From contig CM024753.1 in the NCBI GenBank assembly GCA_014218235.1, positions 190,068,348-190,132,347 of the forward strand: a stretch of 64,000 nt of DNA, read 5' to 3'. Numbering within the stretch: the first letter of the stretch is position 1; the number at the start of each line of letters is the position of its first letter. Shown one piece after another: positions 21,502-32,497 of this stretch. The stretch comes from Colocasia esculenta. Its lineage: Eukaryota; Streptophyta; Magnoliopsida; Alismatales; Araceae. The notes under the pieces are model-generated. The model saw nothing but the letters and a program-made list of their open reading frames with translations. It was not told the DNA's origin and ran no database searches. A program made the position numbers and the translations under genes.

Positions 21502-22754
21502 TGTAGACGCGAGATTTGGCCCATCTCCCGCAAGGCTATTTGGCCCATTAAGCCTCGTTTGACCATGTGTTGACCAGCCTCGGATCCCATGTAGACGGCA
21601 GCATCGATGGCCGCCGACTACAGGTTGGCGGCAATCCCCCTGGACACTGACCCAAGTTGGCGTCCACCTAGATGGACGTCTGCATGAGGTTGGCGGCCTG
21701 ATCCTTGGACGTCAAGAGGGTTTACCAGGTCTGCGCAACTAACCCAAGATTCCAGCCCACTAGCACCCTTGTCTCGGCCATGCAACGCACATAGCCGTTC
21801 CCAACGGGTATATGGGCCACCTAGGCACCCTCTTGACCCAGTAAAAATCCTACATGGCCTCTACCCATTGGTTGGAGCATTTACACAAGGATTGCCACAT
21901 GTGTAAGTGTGTTTCTTCACACTTAGCATCCTAGGCACCCCAACCCCGAGCTCCTCTGCCTATTTAACACCCCCTTGAGCCCTCTGAACCAGAGGAGGGA
22001 GGCTGGACGTCCTTATGCTGAAGCTTTGAGAGAGGAGAGAGAAAATCTCACCCTACCTTCCACCACTCATCCTCTTCACTCTCCCCACATTCAGGACGTC
22101 TAGAAGAGTTGCATTGGAGCTGGAGGAGCCCTACAAGGAGCCAACAACGCCAAAAGCGAGGATCTACACCCTCTCCTCTCTCTCTTCTCTTACTTGTTTT
22201 GTAGCTAACTTGCATGTTCCACACACTTTCCCACACAGCCTAGGCACGTAGGTCACCCTCCTACACACCTAGAAAGGGGTTTCCCAACCAAAAACGGAGG
22301 GAAGAAGGGTGGTCATAGCATTTGGCCACCCCTCTTCTCAAGTCCGCAACTGGTACGGAACCTTCCTTTTGGGTCTTTCTTATTTCATTTTGAGCATTTA
22401 CTACACTCCCTAGAGTCTAATAGAGTCTTTGTCTTGGCAGGAACAACCCGTAGAAGACTACGGGGCTCTTCTCTTTTGGCCGGCCGAAGGAGGAGAAGTT
22501 GAAGTCCCACCATCACCCGCAACGTGAGGCCACATCACCGACGTGATCACAGCAACTCCTTGGGCACAGGTAAGGCCCTGGCGATCACCAAATCTCCTTT
22601 ACTTTGCTTGTTTGCTTCGTTTTCCTTTCAGTCAATTCAGTCAACCGGAGGGTCAACGTGGTCAACCGGCGGCCCCTACATCGCCAACGAGAGCCCGGCG
22701 GCTTCCGCGAGCGTTCGAGGGATCCAGCGACGGAGCGGAAACGAACCGTCCACA
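21502..22754 (+). repeat. 3' LTR of the Tat element
   Basis: Aligns end to end with 5027-6308, lacking the 30 bp duplication, and is followed by the target duplication GATAT at 22755-22759. About 20 point differences from the 5' copy were noticed by eye over 1.25 kb. Most are transitions, including several C/T changes at CpG sites, as expected for methylated DNA. Confidence 0.93.
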
Positions 22755-22759
22755 GATAT

Positions 22760-22938
22760 AAGAAAAATTAAAAGGAATGACCTTTAGAATTTGGAGGCAC
22801 CATGATGGCAGAAAACGACAAACTGACTAGTTCGATAGGAATAAACTCTTATAAAATAACTAACCATCAAGACAAACTTAAAAGGATAGGCAATAATTGG
22901 AACTTTGCTCAAATTTTTAGGAGGAAAAATAATTTAAA
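22760..22938 (-). other. Element A spacer between pol and the env-like ORF
   Basis: A short AT-rich segment of element A left between the Tat element and the MULE. On the minus strand it joins the end of pol (36860, across the MULE) to the leader of the env-like ORF (5026, across the Tat element). No coding feature. Confidence 0.6.
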
Positions 22939-22947
22939 TTCTGAAAG

Positions 22948-24080
22948 GGGAGAATTAATTATACGTCCCTGAGAGGGGTGAGCCATTATTTCCCGATCCC
23001 TGTCAGGTTTCCCCTGGACGCCCGGTCCCTGCTTTATGCGGGACTTATTTTCCAGTCCCTGGGTGCTTAACGGACGTTATCCTCCTGTGTCCATTACCCA
23101 TTCTACCCCCAGCCCACCCACCCGTGACCTGTTCGACTTTTATGCCTTTCGAAGGAGGCAATGGCGGAAACCTTCTCGCCGCGGCATTGCAGACCCTGTG
23201 CTTGTCCGCTGCGAAGAGGAGACCTGCTGTTTGGGAGCGCTGCGAAGAGGACACCAGGGTTGCCGTTTGGGTGCACTGCGAAGAGGACACCAGGGTTGCC
23301 GTTTGGGTGCGCTGCGAAGAGGAGCGCAGAGATTCTCACTGATTCTCACTTCCTTCCTTCTATCCCACGTGTAGGTGAGTTTTTCTTGTCGTTCCGATGC
23401 ATATTGGTTCCACCGATCCCCTTTGACCTCTGTATATCCACATCCCTTAGTCGCCAGATCTTTTTCTTCCCAAAAATGTTTCATCCATTTCCGTTCTTGG
23501 TTTAAAAATAGTTACATACATTAACTTTTTAATTATGTCATTACCAACTGTTTTTTTGTACATAAGTGTCTAACTATTTGTATTTCTAATTCTTGAACAA
23601 GTTGTCGAGTACTTACATATCTTAACTGTGTAACTCTGTAACAACTTTGTAAGTAACTGTGTAACTATGAAGACTTACATATATTAACTGTCTAATTATG
23701 TGATTACCAAATGTTTTTGGTATGTAAGTGTCTACCAATTTATATTTCAAAGTATTTACCATGTTCTCAAGTACTTACATATCTTAACTGTCTAACTCTG
23801 TAACAACTTTGCAAGCAACTGTGTAACTGTGTAACTGATGAAGAATTACATATATTAACTGTGTAATTATGTGATTACCAAATGTTTTTGGTATGTAAGT
23901 GTCTACCTATTTATATTTCAATGTTCTCAAGTACTTACATATCTTAACTGTCTAACTCTGTAACAACTTTGTAAGCAACTGTGTAACTGATGAAGAATTA
24001 CATATATTAACTGTGTAATTATGTGATTACCAAATGTTTTTTTGTACGCAAGTGTCTACCTATTTATATTCTACCTATTT
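22948..24080. repeat. Left terminal inverted repeat of the MULE
   Basis: The reverse complement matches 35716-36819 nearly throughout. The homology ends at 'ctacctattt' (24071-24080). The outer 550 bp are unique sequence including a minisatellite; the inner half is an array of about 165 bp units with 'gtaattatgtgattacc', 'gtaagtgtctacc' and 'taactctgtaacaac' motifs. Confidence 0.92.
23210..23335. repeat. 33 bp minisatellite in the left MULE TIR
   Basis: The unit 'ctgcgaagaggacaccaggg' plus 'ttgccgtttgggtg' is present about three times here, and about one unit fewer in the right TIR (36475-36550). This explains most of the TIR length difference. ORFs across it are translations of the repeat. 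Confidence 0.8.
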
Positions 24081-24165
24081 ACCATGTTCTCAAGTACTTA
24101 CATATCTTAACTGTCGAACTCTGTGGAACTCTGTAACAACCAGTTGAAAAACTACATATGTTAAC
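23520..24165. repeat. GTAACTGTGTAAC-type array, inner left TIR
   Basis: A complex tandem repeat of about 3.5 units with many copies of 'taactgtgtaa', 'gtaactctgtaacaac' and 'acttacatat'. The motif TAACTGT recurs through the MULE: inner right TIR (35730-36300), the Ulp1 gene intron (28536-29270) and 34430-34820. Confidence 0.85.
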
Positions 24166-24167
24166 TC

Positions 24168-24714
24168 ATGTTCATGTCAGGCTTATTTGATTCAAGAAAT
24201 TTGGGAATGATTCCTGCTCGATGTGCATTTGGGAACGATTCGTTCATTTTTTATGTTGAAGATGATATGGGAATATCAGAAATAAGGGAACGGATATTCC
24301 AAAGATGGAATTTGAATGGTCCTCATTGGTGTATTAAGTACCAGTTACCTGGAGAAGTCAAATACCACGTTTGCTTAAATGTGAATGATGACGTAGAGGT
24401 TATGCGTTCATTGCATAAGAATGGGAATGAGAAATATGTGCTAATGCAGGTTGCTTGCAAAGAAGGGTAAGCTTGTACATGTTCTCTTTTTTAGTTTTAT
24501 GCGTGAATATCATCGTTGTTTGTAATGATACGATGTGTTTTTTTGTAGGTGTACAGCAGTTCGTTCATCAGGCCAGTCTGGACCGAGTACGTCAAATTGT
24601 AGGAAGAGGCGTATGTATCATGTTCGTCCAATTACGTGTTTGGAGAATGTACAAAACCGACGAATTCGGAAGCGTCAATATTTTAGAAATGGGACCCGTG
24701 GACACAGTGTTTGA
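24168..24714 (+). CDS. Standalone PB1-like protein with basic tail, two exons
   Basis: Exon 1 runs from ATG at 24168 to 24466. A GT-AG intron follows and exon 2 runs 24549-24714 to TGA, with the split codon GG/G preserved. Residues from about 14 to 95 ('IPARCAFGNDSFIFYVED', 'IFQRWNLNGPHWCIKY', 'DVEVMRSLH') closely resemble the PB1-like N-terminal exon of the MULE transposase at 30106. PB1-like domains form protein-protein contacts and are common at the N-terminus of plant MURA proteins. Exon 2 adds a Ser-rich then strongly basic tail ('CRKRRMYH', 'NRRIRKRQ') that could be a nuclear localisation signal. I infer a duplicated, truncated transposase N-terminus that could compete with or recruit MURA. 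The frame is open, about 155 residues; whether it is expressed is unknown. Confidence 0.6.
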
Positions 24715-25069
24715 GTTCGTGTTTCCTTTTTTAAGCACTGGTTGGAGTATTGTTATGACTTTGTTAAGTGAGTACTCGGTGAATGTAATGATGTTGTGAT
24801 TGCTATTGTTTCCAAACAACGGAGACATTTGTGCTTTAATGATAGATATTGTCACTTACGTACCGAATGCAATTTGTATTTAGGCGGACCTACATGCTTA
24901 CAGATTTCCAAACAACCAAGACATTTGGGAACGGAATTTTTCTTAATCAAACAGATATAGAAACATGTACTTAAACACTTACATACATACATACAAATTC
25001 ATCATCACTTAAAGACTGTGATGTTGGTAACATTTACAAATATAGTAGCATAGGAACATTGTTTGAAAG
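24715..25069. other. Convergent intergenic spacer in the MULE
   Basis: AT-rich spacer between the plus-strand PB1-like gene and the 3' end of the minus-strand Ulp1 gene. No ORF or repeat recognised. Confidence 0.5.
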
Positions 25070-28000
25070 TTAATAAAGAGATGACATTGTTTTCAAGTTA
25101 ATGATGGCATGGCAATGTTTATGCCTCATCCGATAATGAAACAATTTTTCAACTGCAGCTTCACCGTTGCTTCTGTTTTCTTTCTCCCCGTTGACCTCTT
25201 GAATAATGGCCGATGCCAGTTTCCCCCGCATTAAGTCCATATCAGCCTATGTGAATATAAATGAATGAGAATATAGAATTTTTTTTGTAGACTATGATGT
25301 GGATTATATACATGTGTGAACACAGTTACCTGGGAGAATGGCAAACCGATTACGTTCTTGTTTGCTAAGCATTCCATATATTTGCATACAAACAGTGCAC
25401 AGTCGTCCCCAGCTCCTTGTTGTGGACAAGGACTTGGCACGATGATTGGCCATTCTGTTGTATCCAGGCCAAGAATTTGAAGAAAACCTTCTTTTAGAAA
25501 TTGCACCTACAGTAAAAAAAAAAATACATAAGTGAACATCAAACTTCCTGCATACATAGAACCCCTTGCACAGAATTAGATGAATCAGAATTTAACTGAT
25601 TGTATGGAGGAGTACGGGCACTTACATAGTTGTGGAAATCATTTTTGGGATGCTGGATCATTGAGTCATAAAGTTCATATTGTTTAGTTCTCATGTTGAT
25701 GACCAGCAATGCCCAATGATTTATGAAATGCATTGGGGAGAAGACCATGTCTTTGTCTTCTACAGGTGGCTGCAGTGTTTTTAGAATGTACTCCAAGTAT
25801 TCCTTCCTTTTTTCATTTCCGGTCCATCCCATTATCCATCCCTATTATAAACAGTAAGGAGCACAATATTATATCAGTCATCTGTTCATTTTAAATGGTG
25901 AAGGGAGTCAGAATAGTATGAATGGACCACAAACCTTGCCATAGGCAGGCAGACAATCATAGTCATAATATTCGGATGGTTGATCATCTTTTTTTGTTTG
26001 CAATAGAAGAAGGAACATATCGATTATAGCAGATTCTAACTGTTTTCCAAACAAGAGGGAGATCATGTGCTCTGGGTTGAGATAGGCCCCCCGGCCATCC
26101 TTCTTTGGTTCGTAGATATTGTCACTACATGATGCAACAAACATGTTTATAATGGTAGTTGATGTAACTGTGTCGCCTTATTCATAATAGTGTAAAGTTT
26201 ATTACCCATCAACTCTGGTGGTATCGAGGAAGTTGTCAATAACCTGAACCTCATCTGTAGAAAGTTCATTTCGTCCGCGATAATCTCGATGGACTTCAAA
26301 CTGGGCAAACTGAATTATGAGACAAACATGCATAACGAAAGTTTATGAAATAACCAAAGTAGAAACAATGGAACATGCTTGATGGTGACATGCCTGGGTT
26401 AATTGGGTTTCCTGGGAAGGCACAATGATTGGAACATCCTGCACCTTCTTCTTCTTCCTTCCATCAAATTCGTAGTCCAAGTCCTTCCATAAATATATAT
26501 GACTTAAGCACTTACCAGAAATATGTGATTACACAATGGTTTGGTTACACAATTGTTTTGTTACACCAATATGAAAATTAAATGGTCACATGGAAACATA
26601 ATTGTCAGGTTACAGAATTACTTATCTACCTTGAATAAAGCGGACTGTGACCTGGTCCTTTGTCCTTCCTTCGCCCTCCTTGTCAGCGACGAGGGTGAGA
26701 TGGCTTTTACCACCTTTCTCTTCTTCTCCCCTGCTGGAGGCATCTTTGAAGTTGCTGTGGGAGGCACAATATTCTCAACCAGTGCATCTAGGGTCTGCAT
26801 GATAGTGTCCATGTCCTGGCCCACATCCTTCTTTGGCGCTTCTCTGCCTTCCTCCTCCATGATGGAGAGCTCCTCATGTTCCTCTCCTCCTTTCTCCTTC
26901 TCTGTGGACATCACATCCACCTCCTGACCTCCCTCCTCCTTGGTCCTGTCCACCATCACCTGTCCTTCCTTTTCCTCTTCATCTCTTCCCACCTTCTCCT
27001 TTTCTTCTTCTCTTCCCTTTCGCTTAGACAATTTTTCTAATTTTTTCTGTATTTTTCTCTCTTCTTTTCTCTCTTTCATCGTGATTATTTGTCTAAGCAT
27101 ACTTCTAATTTCAGTGAGAAGAATGATTATTTGTGAAGTTTGGGAGGGTGTTGCTGCAATTGATGCTGATGCTGGCTTCTGCTCTTCTTCTTGCTGCTGT
27201 GCTGTGGCTTGTGTGGCTGATATTCTGACCTTCATTTTCTTGCTTTTAATTTGGGCTTCCTCATCCTCAGAAATGGTAAGATCGGAGATTATCTGAGAAG
27301 ATATGCAAACATATAAGTTATGTGCTGGTACTTACTTTCGACAACTAAGGAATGAACCACTACTTGTCGACAAACAAGTTTCATCTGTCGACAACTACTG
27401 GTTTCAAACAGTACTTGTCGACAAACAAGTTGTCGACAACCCAGGATTGAAACAGCAGTTGTCGACATCTGCTTTACAGCTGACGACAACCAAGGATTGA
27501 ACTAGAAGTTGTACACCAGCATGGATAAAAATATATAAATTTTAAACCAGTCGATTGAGGTTGAGATACAATTACTTACAGAGTCTGTGTTCATTTCCTT
27601 GACAAAATTCTGCCAATAGATCTTTCTCTGCCGACAAACCCACCTGAATATACGTGGAAGCTCTCTGGAAAGTCTGGCTGAATCCTCCTCTGGTGCTCCA
27701 AGAACCAAGCCTGTCATGAAAATATCACTTTGTTGTAAATCAGATATATTGTGATATATATATATTATTATTGATAGTATTTGACAAACAAAAGACTTAC
27801 ACCAAGGACCGGAAAGCATCCCAAAATATAAACTGCTTTTCCTGACTTTTCTCTATTTTGTTTCTTCAAATCGTAGGCAATTTCACTCATCTTGCTCATG
27901 AGGAAATGGTGCACAGCACCTGCCCAATCAACTTTGTTGACTTCATTTAGATTCTTCACGTAATGAAGAATTGCCATGGGACAAGCAAATGCAGTTGTTG

Positions 28001-29760
28001 TGAACAAAAAACTAGCACAAACTAAGGCTATCCAAAGCCCAACAAAATCTCTAATGTCTTGCTGCCGATTCGAGTTTGCTAAATACTGCATGGCCTTTAG
28101 AATATTATTCCTGTGCACATTGTGACTGTTGGGCAGCAGCTTATGAAGGCGGCTGTCTGCACTCTGTTGAGAAAATTGTAGCTTCTCTCCAAAATCTGGA
28201 AGACCAACAATCAATCTTACATCTTTTGCAGTGAATTGTAGTTTCTGACCTCCAATAAAAAATGTGTCATCCCCAACGTAGTGCAAAATAATCTCCTCTA
28301 CCAATGGAAGAGGGATTGACATGTGCTGTTGACTGCTGAAGACATTGAAACATGTTCTTGACATAAGGGACTCATGGCAATGGCGAATGCCGGCCACCTG
28401 AAGGGCGTCCATATAGTATTTCCAGTTAGAACGCCCATGTAAATTGCATACGTTACTCTCTTCAGTCCCTGTATCAAAAGTATTTCACATTACGAATAAA
28501 ACATTTAAGTCAATGCCAGGTGTAACTAACATGATTACGAAATAAGTGTGTAATTGTGTAAGGGCTACACACTTATACACACTTATTTCGTAAGTGTGTA
28601 ACTGTTATAGACTTACGAAATAAGTGTGTAACTGTTACACAGTTACACACTTACGCTACCTTATTATGTACACTGCCTTTATGAAAATTTATTTAAATTA
28701 GTAATAATAAATGCCATGTGCATACTAATTTTCTTTATTATTAACTTACATAGTTACATACTTCTTACACACTTAGTGTGTAACTGTTACAGACTTACGA
28801 AATAAGTGTGTAACTGTGTAACTATGTAACTGTTACAGTCTTTCGTAAGTGTGTAACTGTGTAAGGGCTACACACTTATTTCGTAAGTCTGTAACAGTTA
28901 CACACTTACGAAATAAGTGTGTAACTGTGTAACTGTTACAGTCTTTCGTAAGTGTGTAACTGTGTAAGGGCTACACACTTATTTCGTAAGTCTGTAACAG
29001 TTACACACTTACGAAATAAGTGTGTAACTGTGTAACAGTTACACACTTAGGCTACCTTTTTATGTACACTGTGTTTATGAAAATTTATTTAAATTAGTAA
29101 TAATAAATGCCATGTGTTACTAACCTGATGATGAAGTACAAGTATTCATACTAATTTATTTAACTTACATACTTCTTACACACTTATTTCGTAAGTCTGT
29201 AACAGTTACACACTTACGAAATAAGTGTGTAACTGTGTAGTTACACAGTTAGGCTACCTTATTATGTACACTGTGTTTATGAAAATTTATTTAAATTAGT
29301 AATAATAAATGCCATGTGTTACTAACCTTCTTCATATGTTTGTGTTTCCTCATCCCCTTCTTCTCCTTCTCGTTGTTGTTCTGTAGGAGAATGTTGTACT
29401 TTCTTCTTTGTGTGGCCAACGTCTTCAACGCCTTCCCTTTCCGCTGCAATAGGTGAGAGTTAAAATGAGAAAATGTGATGCATGTATGAATCTTTCCTGG
29501 TTTTGTAAGTTGAAATAATACACAAGATAACCTATGGAGAAATCCTTTAAAATCTTTGGCGTTCTTTCTACGAGGAAATGAGACTTCTCCACAACACAAA
29601 CTAAATTACCTGCATGTTCTTCTTCACGGTTCGATCTATGAAGGCTTGCAGCGGTTCGTCGCTGCCGAGACACGCTTCTGCTTCCCTTTCCACCCTGCTC
29701 TGTTTCACGGGGCGGACGCTGATTGCTCCATCTCGCCTCGTATATCCCTTTAAAACTCTC
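25070..29760 (-). CDS. Ulp1-type (C48) SUMO-peptidase-like gene of the MULE, about ten exons
   Basis: Exons read on the minus strand: a first exon ending 29610 (start not fixed), 29443-29327, 28468-27803, 27710-27580, 27292-26630, 26483-26394, 26309-26206, 26124-25935, 25841-25626, 25506-25330, 25246-25070. Phases agree at every junction and no internal stop was found. One donor is GC (26393). The N-terminal part has 'FFIGGQKLQFTAKDVRLIVGLP' (mobile-domain/DUF1985-like style; first 20 or so residues of that block) and 'PRIFRWVCRQRKIYWQNF'. A Lys/Glu-rich charged linker follows (27292-26630). The peptidase core is complete: His in 'INHWALLVIN', Asp in 'YELYDS', Gln in 'PCPQQ', Cys in 'DDCALFVCKYME'. 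Ulp1 peptidases remove SUMO; substrates here are unknown. KAONASHI MULEs carry such genes. Confidence 0.82.
27340..27490. repeat. TGTCGACA palindrome cluster, Ulp1 gene intron
   Basis: Five exact TGTCGACA palindromes, mostly as 'ttgtcgacaa', fall within about 150 bases of the intron between exons 27710-27580 and 27292-26630. Further clusters of the same octamer occur at 32690-33115 and near 34365 in this MULE, and at 61115-61385 and 63375-63415 in copia element E. Confidence 0.8.
28536..29270. repeat. Palindromic GTGTAACTGTTACAC array in the Ulp1 gene intron
   Basis: About 700 bases of near-perfect direct and inverted copies of 'gtgtgtaactgttaca', 'cacacttatttcgtaagt' and 'acttacgaaataagtgtg'. 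Long self-complementary arms alternate with a repeated 'gtacactgtgtttatgaaaa' block present three times. It fills the intron between exons 29443-29327 and 28468-27803. A transcript would fold into long hairpins. Confidence 0.85.
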
Positions 29761-30105
29761 TTCCTCGCGAATGCTACCTCCGTTGGTTTGATCGTGCAGA
29801 AGGGAGAGGAACGGCAGAGTGGTGTGTGGTAGAAAACTGTGTAACGCAGGAGTTACCTAGTTTTTGCGTTACTTAAACGTGACGGGAAATCGAAAAGACT
29901 AGTGGCGGTTCGAGGGCATGATGGTAATTTATAAATTTGAAAGGACTGTTGACGGCGACAGTGGAGAGAGAGAACCCGTTTTCCCGCCGAAACACCACTC
30001 CCATTTGTACATCCACTTAACAGCAAAAACGACACTCCCCATTTCCCTTCCTCTGCTTACTCCTCCAGCCATCTACTTGAAAGGAGTGTAAATTCTGAGG
30101 GATAC

Positions 30106-32497
30106 ATGGAGAAGATTCCAGCCCGCTGTTCCTTTGGCGAGGACTCCTTTGTGTTCTATGTCTTCTGCGGAATGAAGCTGGAGGCACTTCGTGCTCAAAT
30201 CTTCCGTCGATGGTCATTATCCGGCCGAAGATGGATCATCAAGTACTGTCTCCCCAGTCTTACAGATACCTATTGCCCATTGTGTGAAGATGGGGACGTG
30301 GACATCATGTATGACATTCATAAACAACATGCCACCAACCCTATCATTATCATGCGTGTGGAGAATAACGAAAGCACTATAATGGATACTGCTGAAAAAG
30401 ATTACAGGTATGCACATGTTAGTATGTATGACCAGAATGTAATTCCTGCTGGAGAAGATTACAGTTACACAGTTACATATGTGCATTTGTAAGTATGTGT
30501 ATGCTCCTTAAATTTTCTAACTTTGTAACTCTGCTAACTTTCCAGATCATCACCATTGATTACAGTAAGTCCAAAAGAAGCAGATGCTAGCAATACAAAT
30601 AACAGTTCCCTTCAAATATACACATAGTACACAGAATGTGAAGGTGGCAGGTCACATGTAGTTCTGAGAAGTGAATTGTGGGCTCATGCATTAACTGGGA
30701 CGGGACAAATATTTAGCGACAAAGCTCACTTTCAGACAGAACTGACAAACTATGCTGTGCATCGAGGTTTTGACTGGTTTTATATTAAGAATGATCAGAG
30801 TCGTGTTACTGCAAGATGCAAAGGACAAGGTTGTCCATGGCGGGTCCATGCATCAATGTTGGGAGATGGACCTGATTTTGCGATTAAGACAATGAATAAT
30901 GTCCACACATGTGGCTGTGATTTGAAGAGCCAACATCATCCAAGGACATCAAAAAATTGGATAGCTGAGCTAGTGAAGAAAAAAATGGCACACACTCCAC
31001 AATACCGTCCATGTGATATGGTTAAAGACATTGCTAGTGACTATGGAGTGCGTGTGCCATACCATCAAGCTTGGTGCGGTAGGGAAGTTGCCGTACGAGA
31101 TTTGCATGGAGATGTACGAACAAGTTATGATATGCTTCGTTGGTACACCGAAAGAGTAATGGAAACGAATCCCGGAAGTATCATAGATTTGGTAGTGGAT
31201 GAGGAGACTCATCGATTTAAATCATATTTTCTGTGTTTTGCCGCCTGTGCATATGGTTATGAGGTTGGTTGCCGACCTTTGATTTTTCTCGATGGATCAC
31301 ATATCACTGATAAAATGCAAGGTGTCATTCTTGCAGCAAGTGCATTAAATGGAAATGACGAGCTTTTCACAATTGCATTCGCTATAGCGGACTCGGAGAC
31401 ATATGAAAATTGGAAATGGTTCTTAAACAACCTCAAGAAAGCTCTTCTCACTGAAAGACCGACAGTGTTCATCTCAGATAGAGCAAAAGGTTTGAAGGAA
31501 GCGGTTCCTGAAATATTTCCATTGGACCATCATGGATATTGTCTAAGGCACATTAAGGCAAACTTTATGACTGAAGCTGCAGCAAGATACCGAAAAGCCC
31601 TTAAAGATAGTATGGTGAAGACACTCAACAAGGTTGCATTTGCACTGAATGAAAGTGAATATGTAGCTGCATTGACGGAAATGGAACGAAAATCCCCAGA
31701 AGCAAAGGACTGGATCCTGAGAAATGATGTTGAACATTGGGCAAACACTCAATTTCCTGGAGAAAGGTACATGTGTCACTTTGATAGTATGTAACTACAA
31801 ATTTTCACTTGTTCCTATAACTTTTGACATACTTGTCTAACTGTTTTCAGGTATGGCCAAATGTACTCCAATCTAGCAGAGTCTTTAATGCTTGGATCAA
31901 ACCGGCACGTGGCCTTCCCATTCTTCAAATGGTTGAGACTATACGCCGTCAAATTATGGAAATGGGAGGGAGGAGAAGAATAGAAGCTGCAAATTCGGAG
32001 ACCACCCTATGTCCTAATATTGAGAAAGTCTTGGCCAAGATAATGTCCAATGCAAGGCAAAACTCTGTCATTCCTTCGATGGCCGACTGTTTGAGGTGGT
32101 GAATGGCAACAAAACATATGTTGTCAACATCCCAGAATGGACATGTTCTTGCCATAAGTGGCAACTTCTCAAGATCCCATGTGAACATGCATGTGCAGCT
32201 ATAGCATGTACTCATAAAGCTTTATATGATCATGTGTCTCCATTCTATACAACCAACACTTATAGGGCGGCCTATGCAACAACAGTTAACCCCGTAAATA
32301 ACAATGACATGCCATGTATGAACATCAATGATATTCAAGTGAAGCCGCCGATTACAAAGAGATTGCCCGGACGGCCGAGGAAGAAACGAATACCATCAAG
32401 AGGTGAAGCGGAACACATATACATTTGCTCAAGATGCAAGCAAGAAGGCCATAACAGAAGGACCTGTAGAAACCCAATGATACAGGAAGACATTTAA
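30106..32497 (+). pseudogene. mudrA: MURA-type MULE transposase, three exons, damaged
   Basis: Exon 1 (30106-30407) encodes a PB1-like domain (MEKIPARCSF...). Exon 2 (30546-31766) has the MuDR N-terminal region ('NDQSRVTARCKGQGCPWRVH') and the MULE catalytic core with 'LIFLDGSHI' (first Asp), 'VFISDRAKGL' (second Asp) and the histidine-containing 'GYCLRHI'. Exon 3 (31851-32497) has 'NAWIKPARGLP', the SWIM zinc finger CSCHKWQLLKIPCEH and a CCHC knuckle CSRCKQEGHNRRTC after a basic 'GRPRKKR'. It would bind the TIRs and cut and paste the element. Introns are GT-AG. Lesions: TAG at 30625-30627, a one-base frameshift near 31876 and another near 32070. The transposase is therefore probably inactive, although all catalytic residues I can identify remain. 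Confidence 0.9.

Larger units (their letters stand above)
5027..22754 (+). mobile_element. Complete Ty3/gypsy Tat-lineage LTR retrotransposon, 17.7 kb
   Basis: Two direct LTRs (5027-6308 and 21502-22754) both begin TGTAGACGCG and end CGTCCACA, and they are flanked by the perfect 5 bp target duplication GATAT (5022-5026 and 22755-22759). Plus-strand content is gag, aspartic protease with a G-patch-like segment, reverse transcriptase, a degenerate RNase H, a second RNase H and D,D-35-E integrase. That order with a second RNase H is diagnostic of the Tat/Ogre lineage. About 7 kb between integrase and the 3' LTR hold two antisense spliced genes (15432-18291 and 18893-20270). The LTRs differ by about 20 substitutions by eye plus a 30 bp duplication, so insertion is recent, yet gag-pol carries many frameshifts. 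The copy is probably non-autonomous. Confidence 0.93.

Noticed and set aside
23036..23505. Set of overlapping ORFs in both MULE TIRs with 'CEED' or 'GVLFAVHPN' repeats
   Set aside because: They arise from the 33 bp minisatellite in the TIR; a multiple-of-three unit keeps several frames open.
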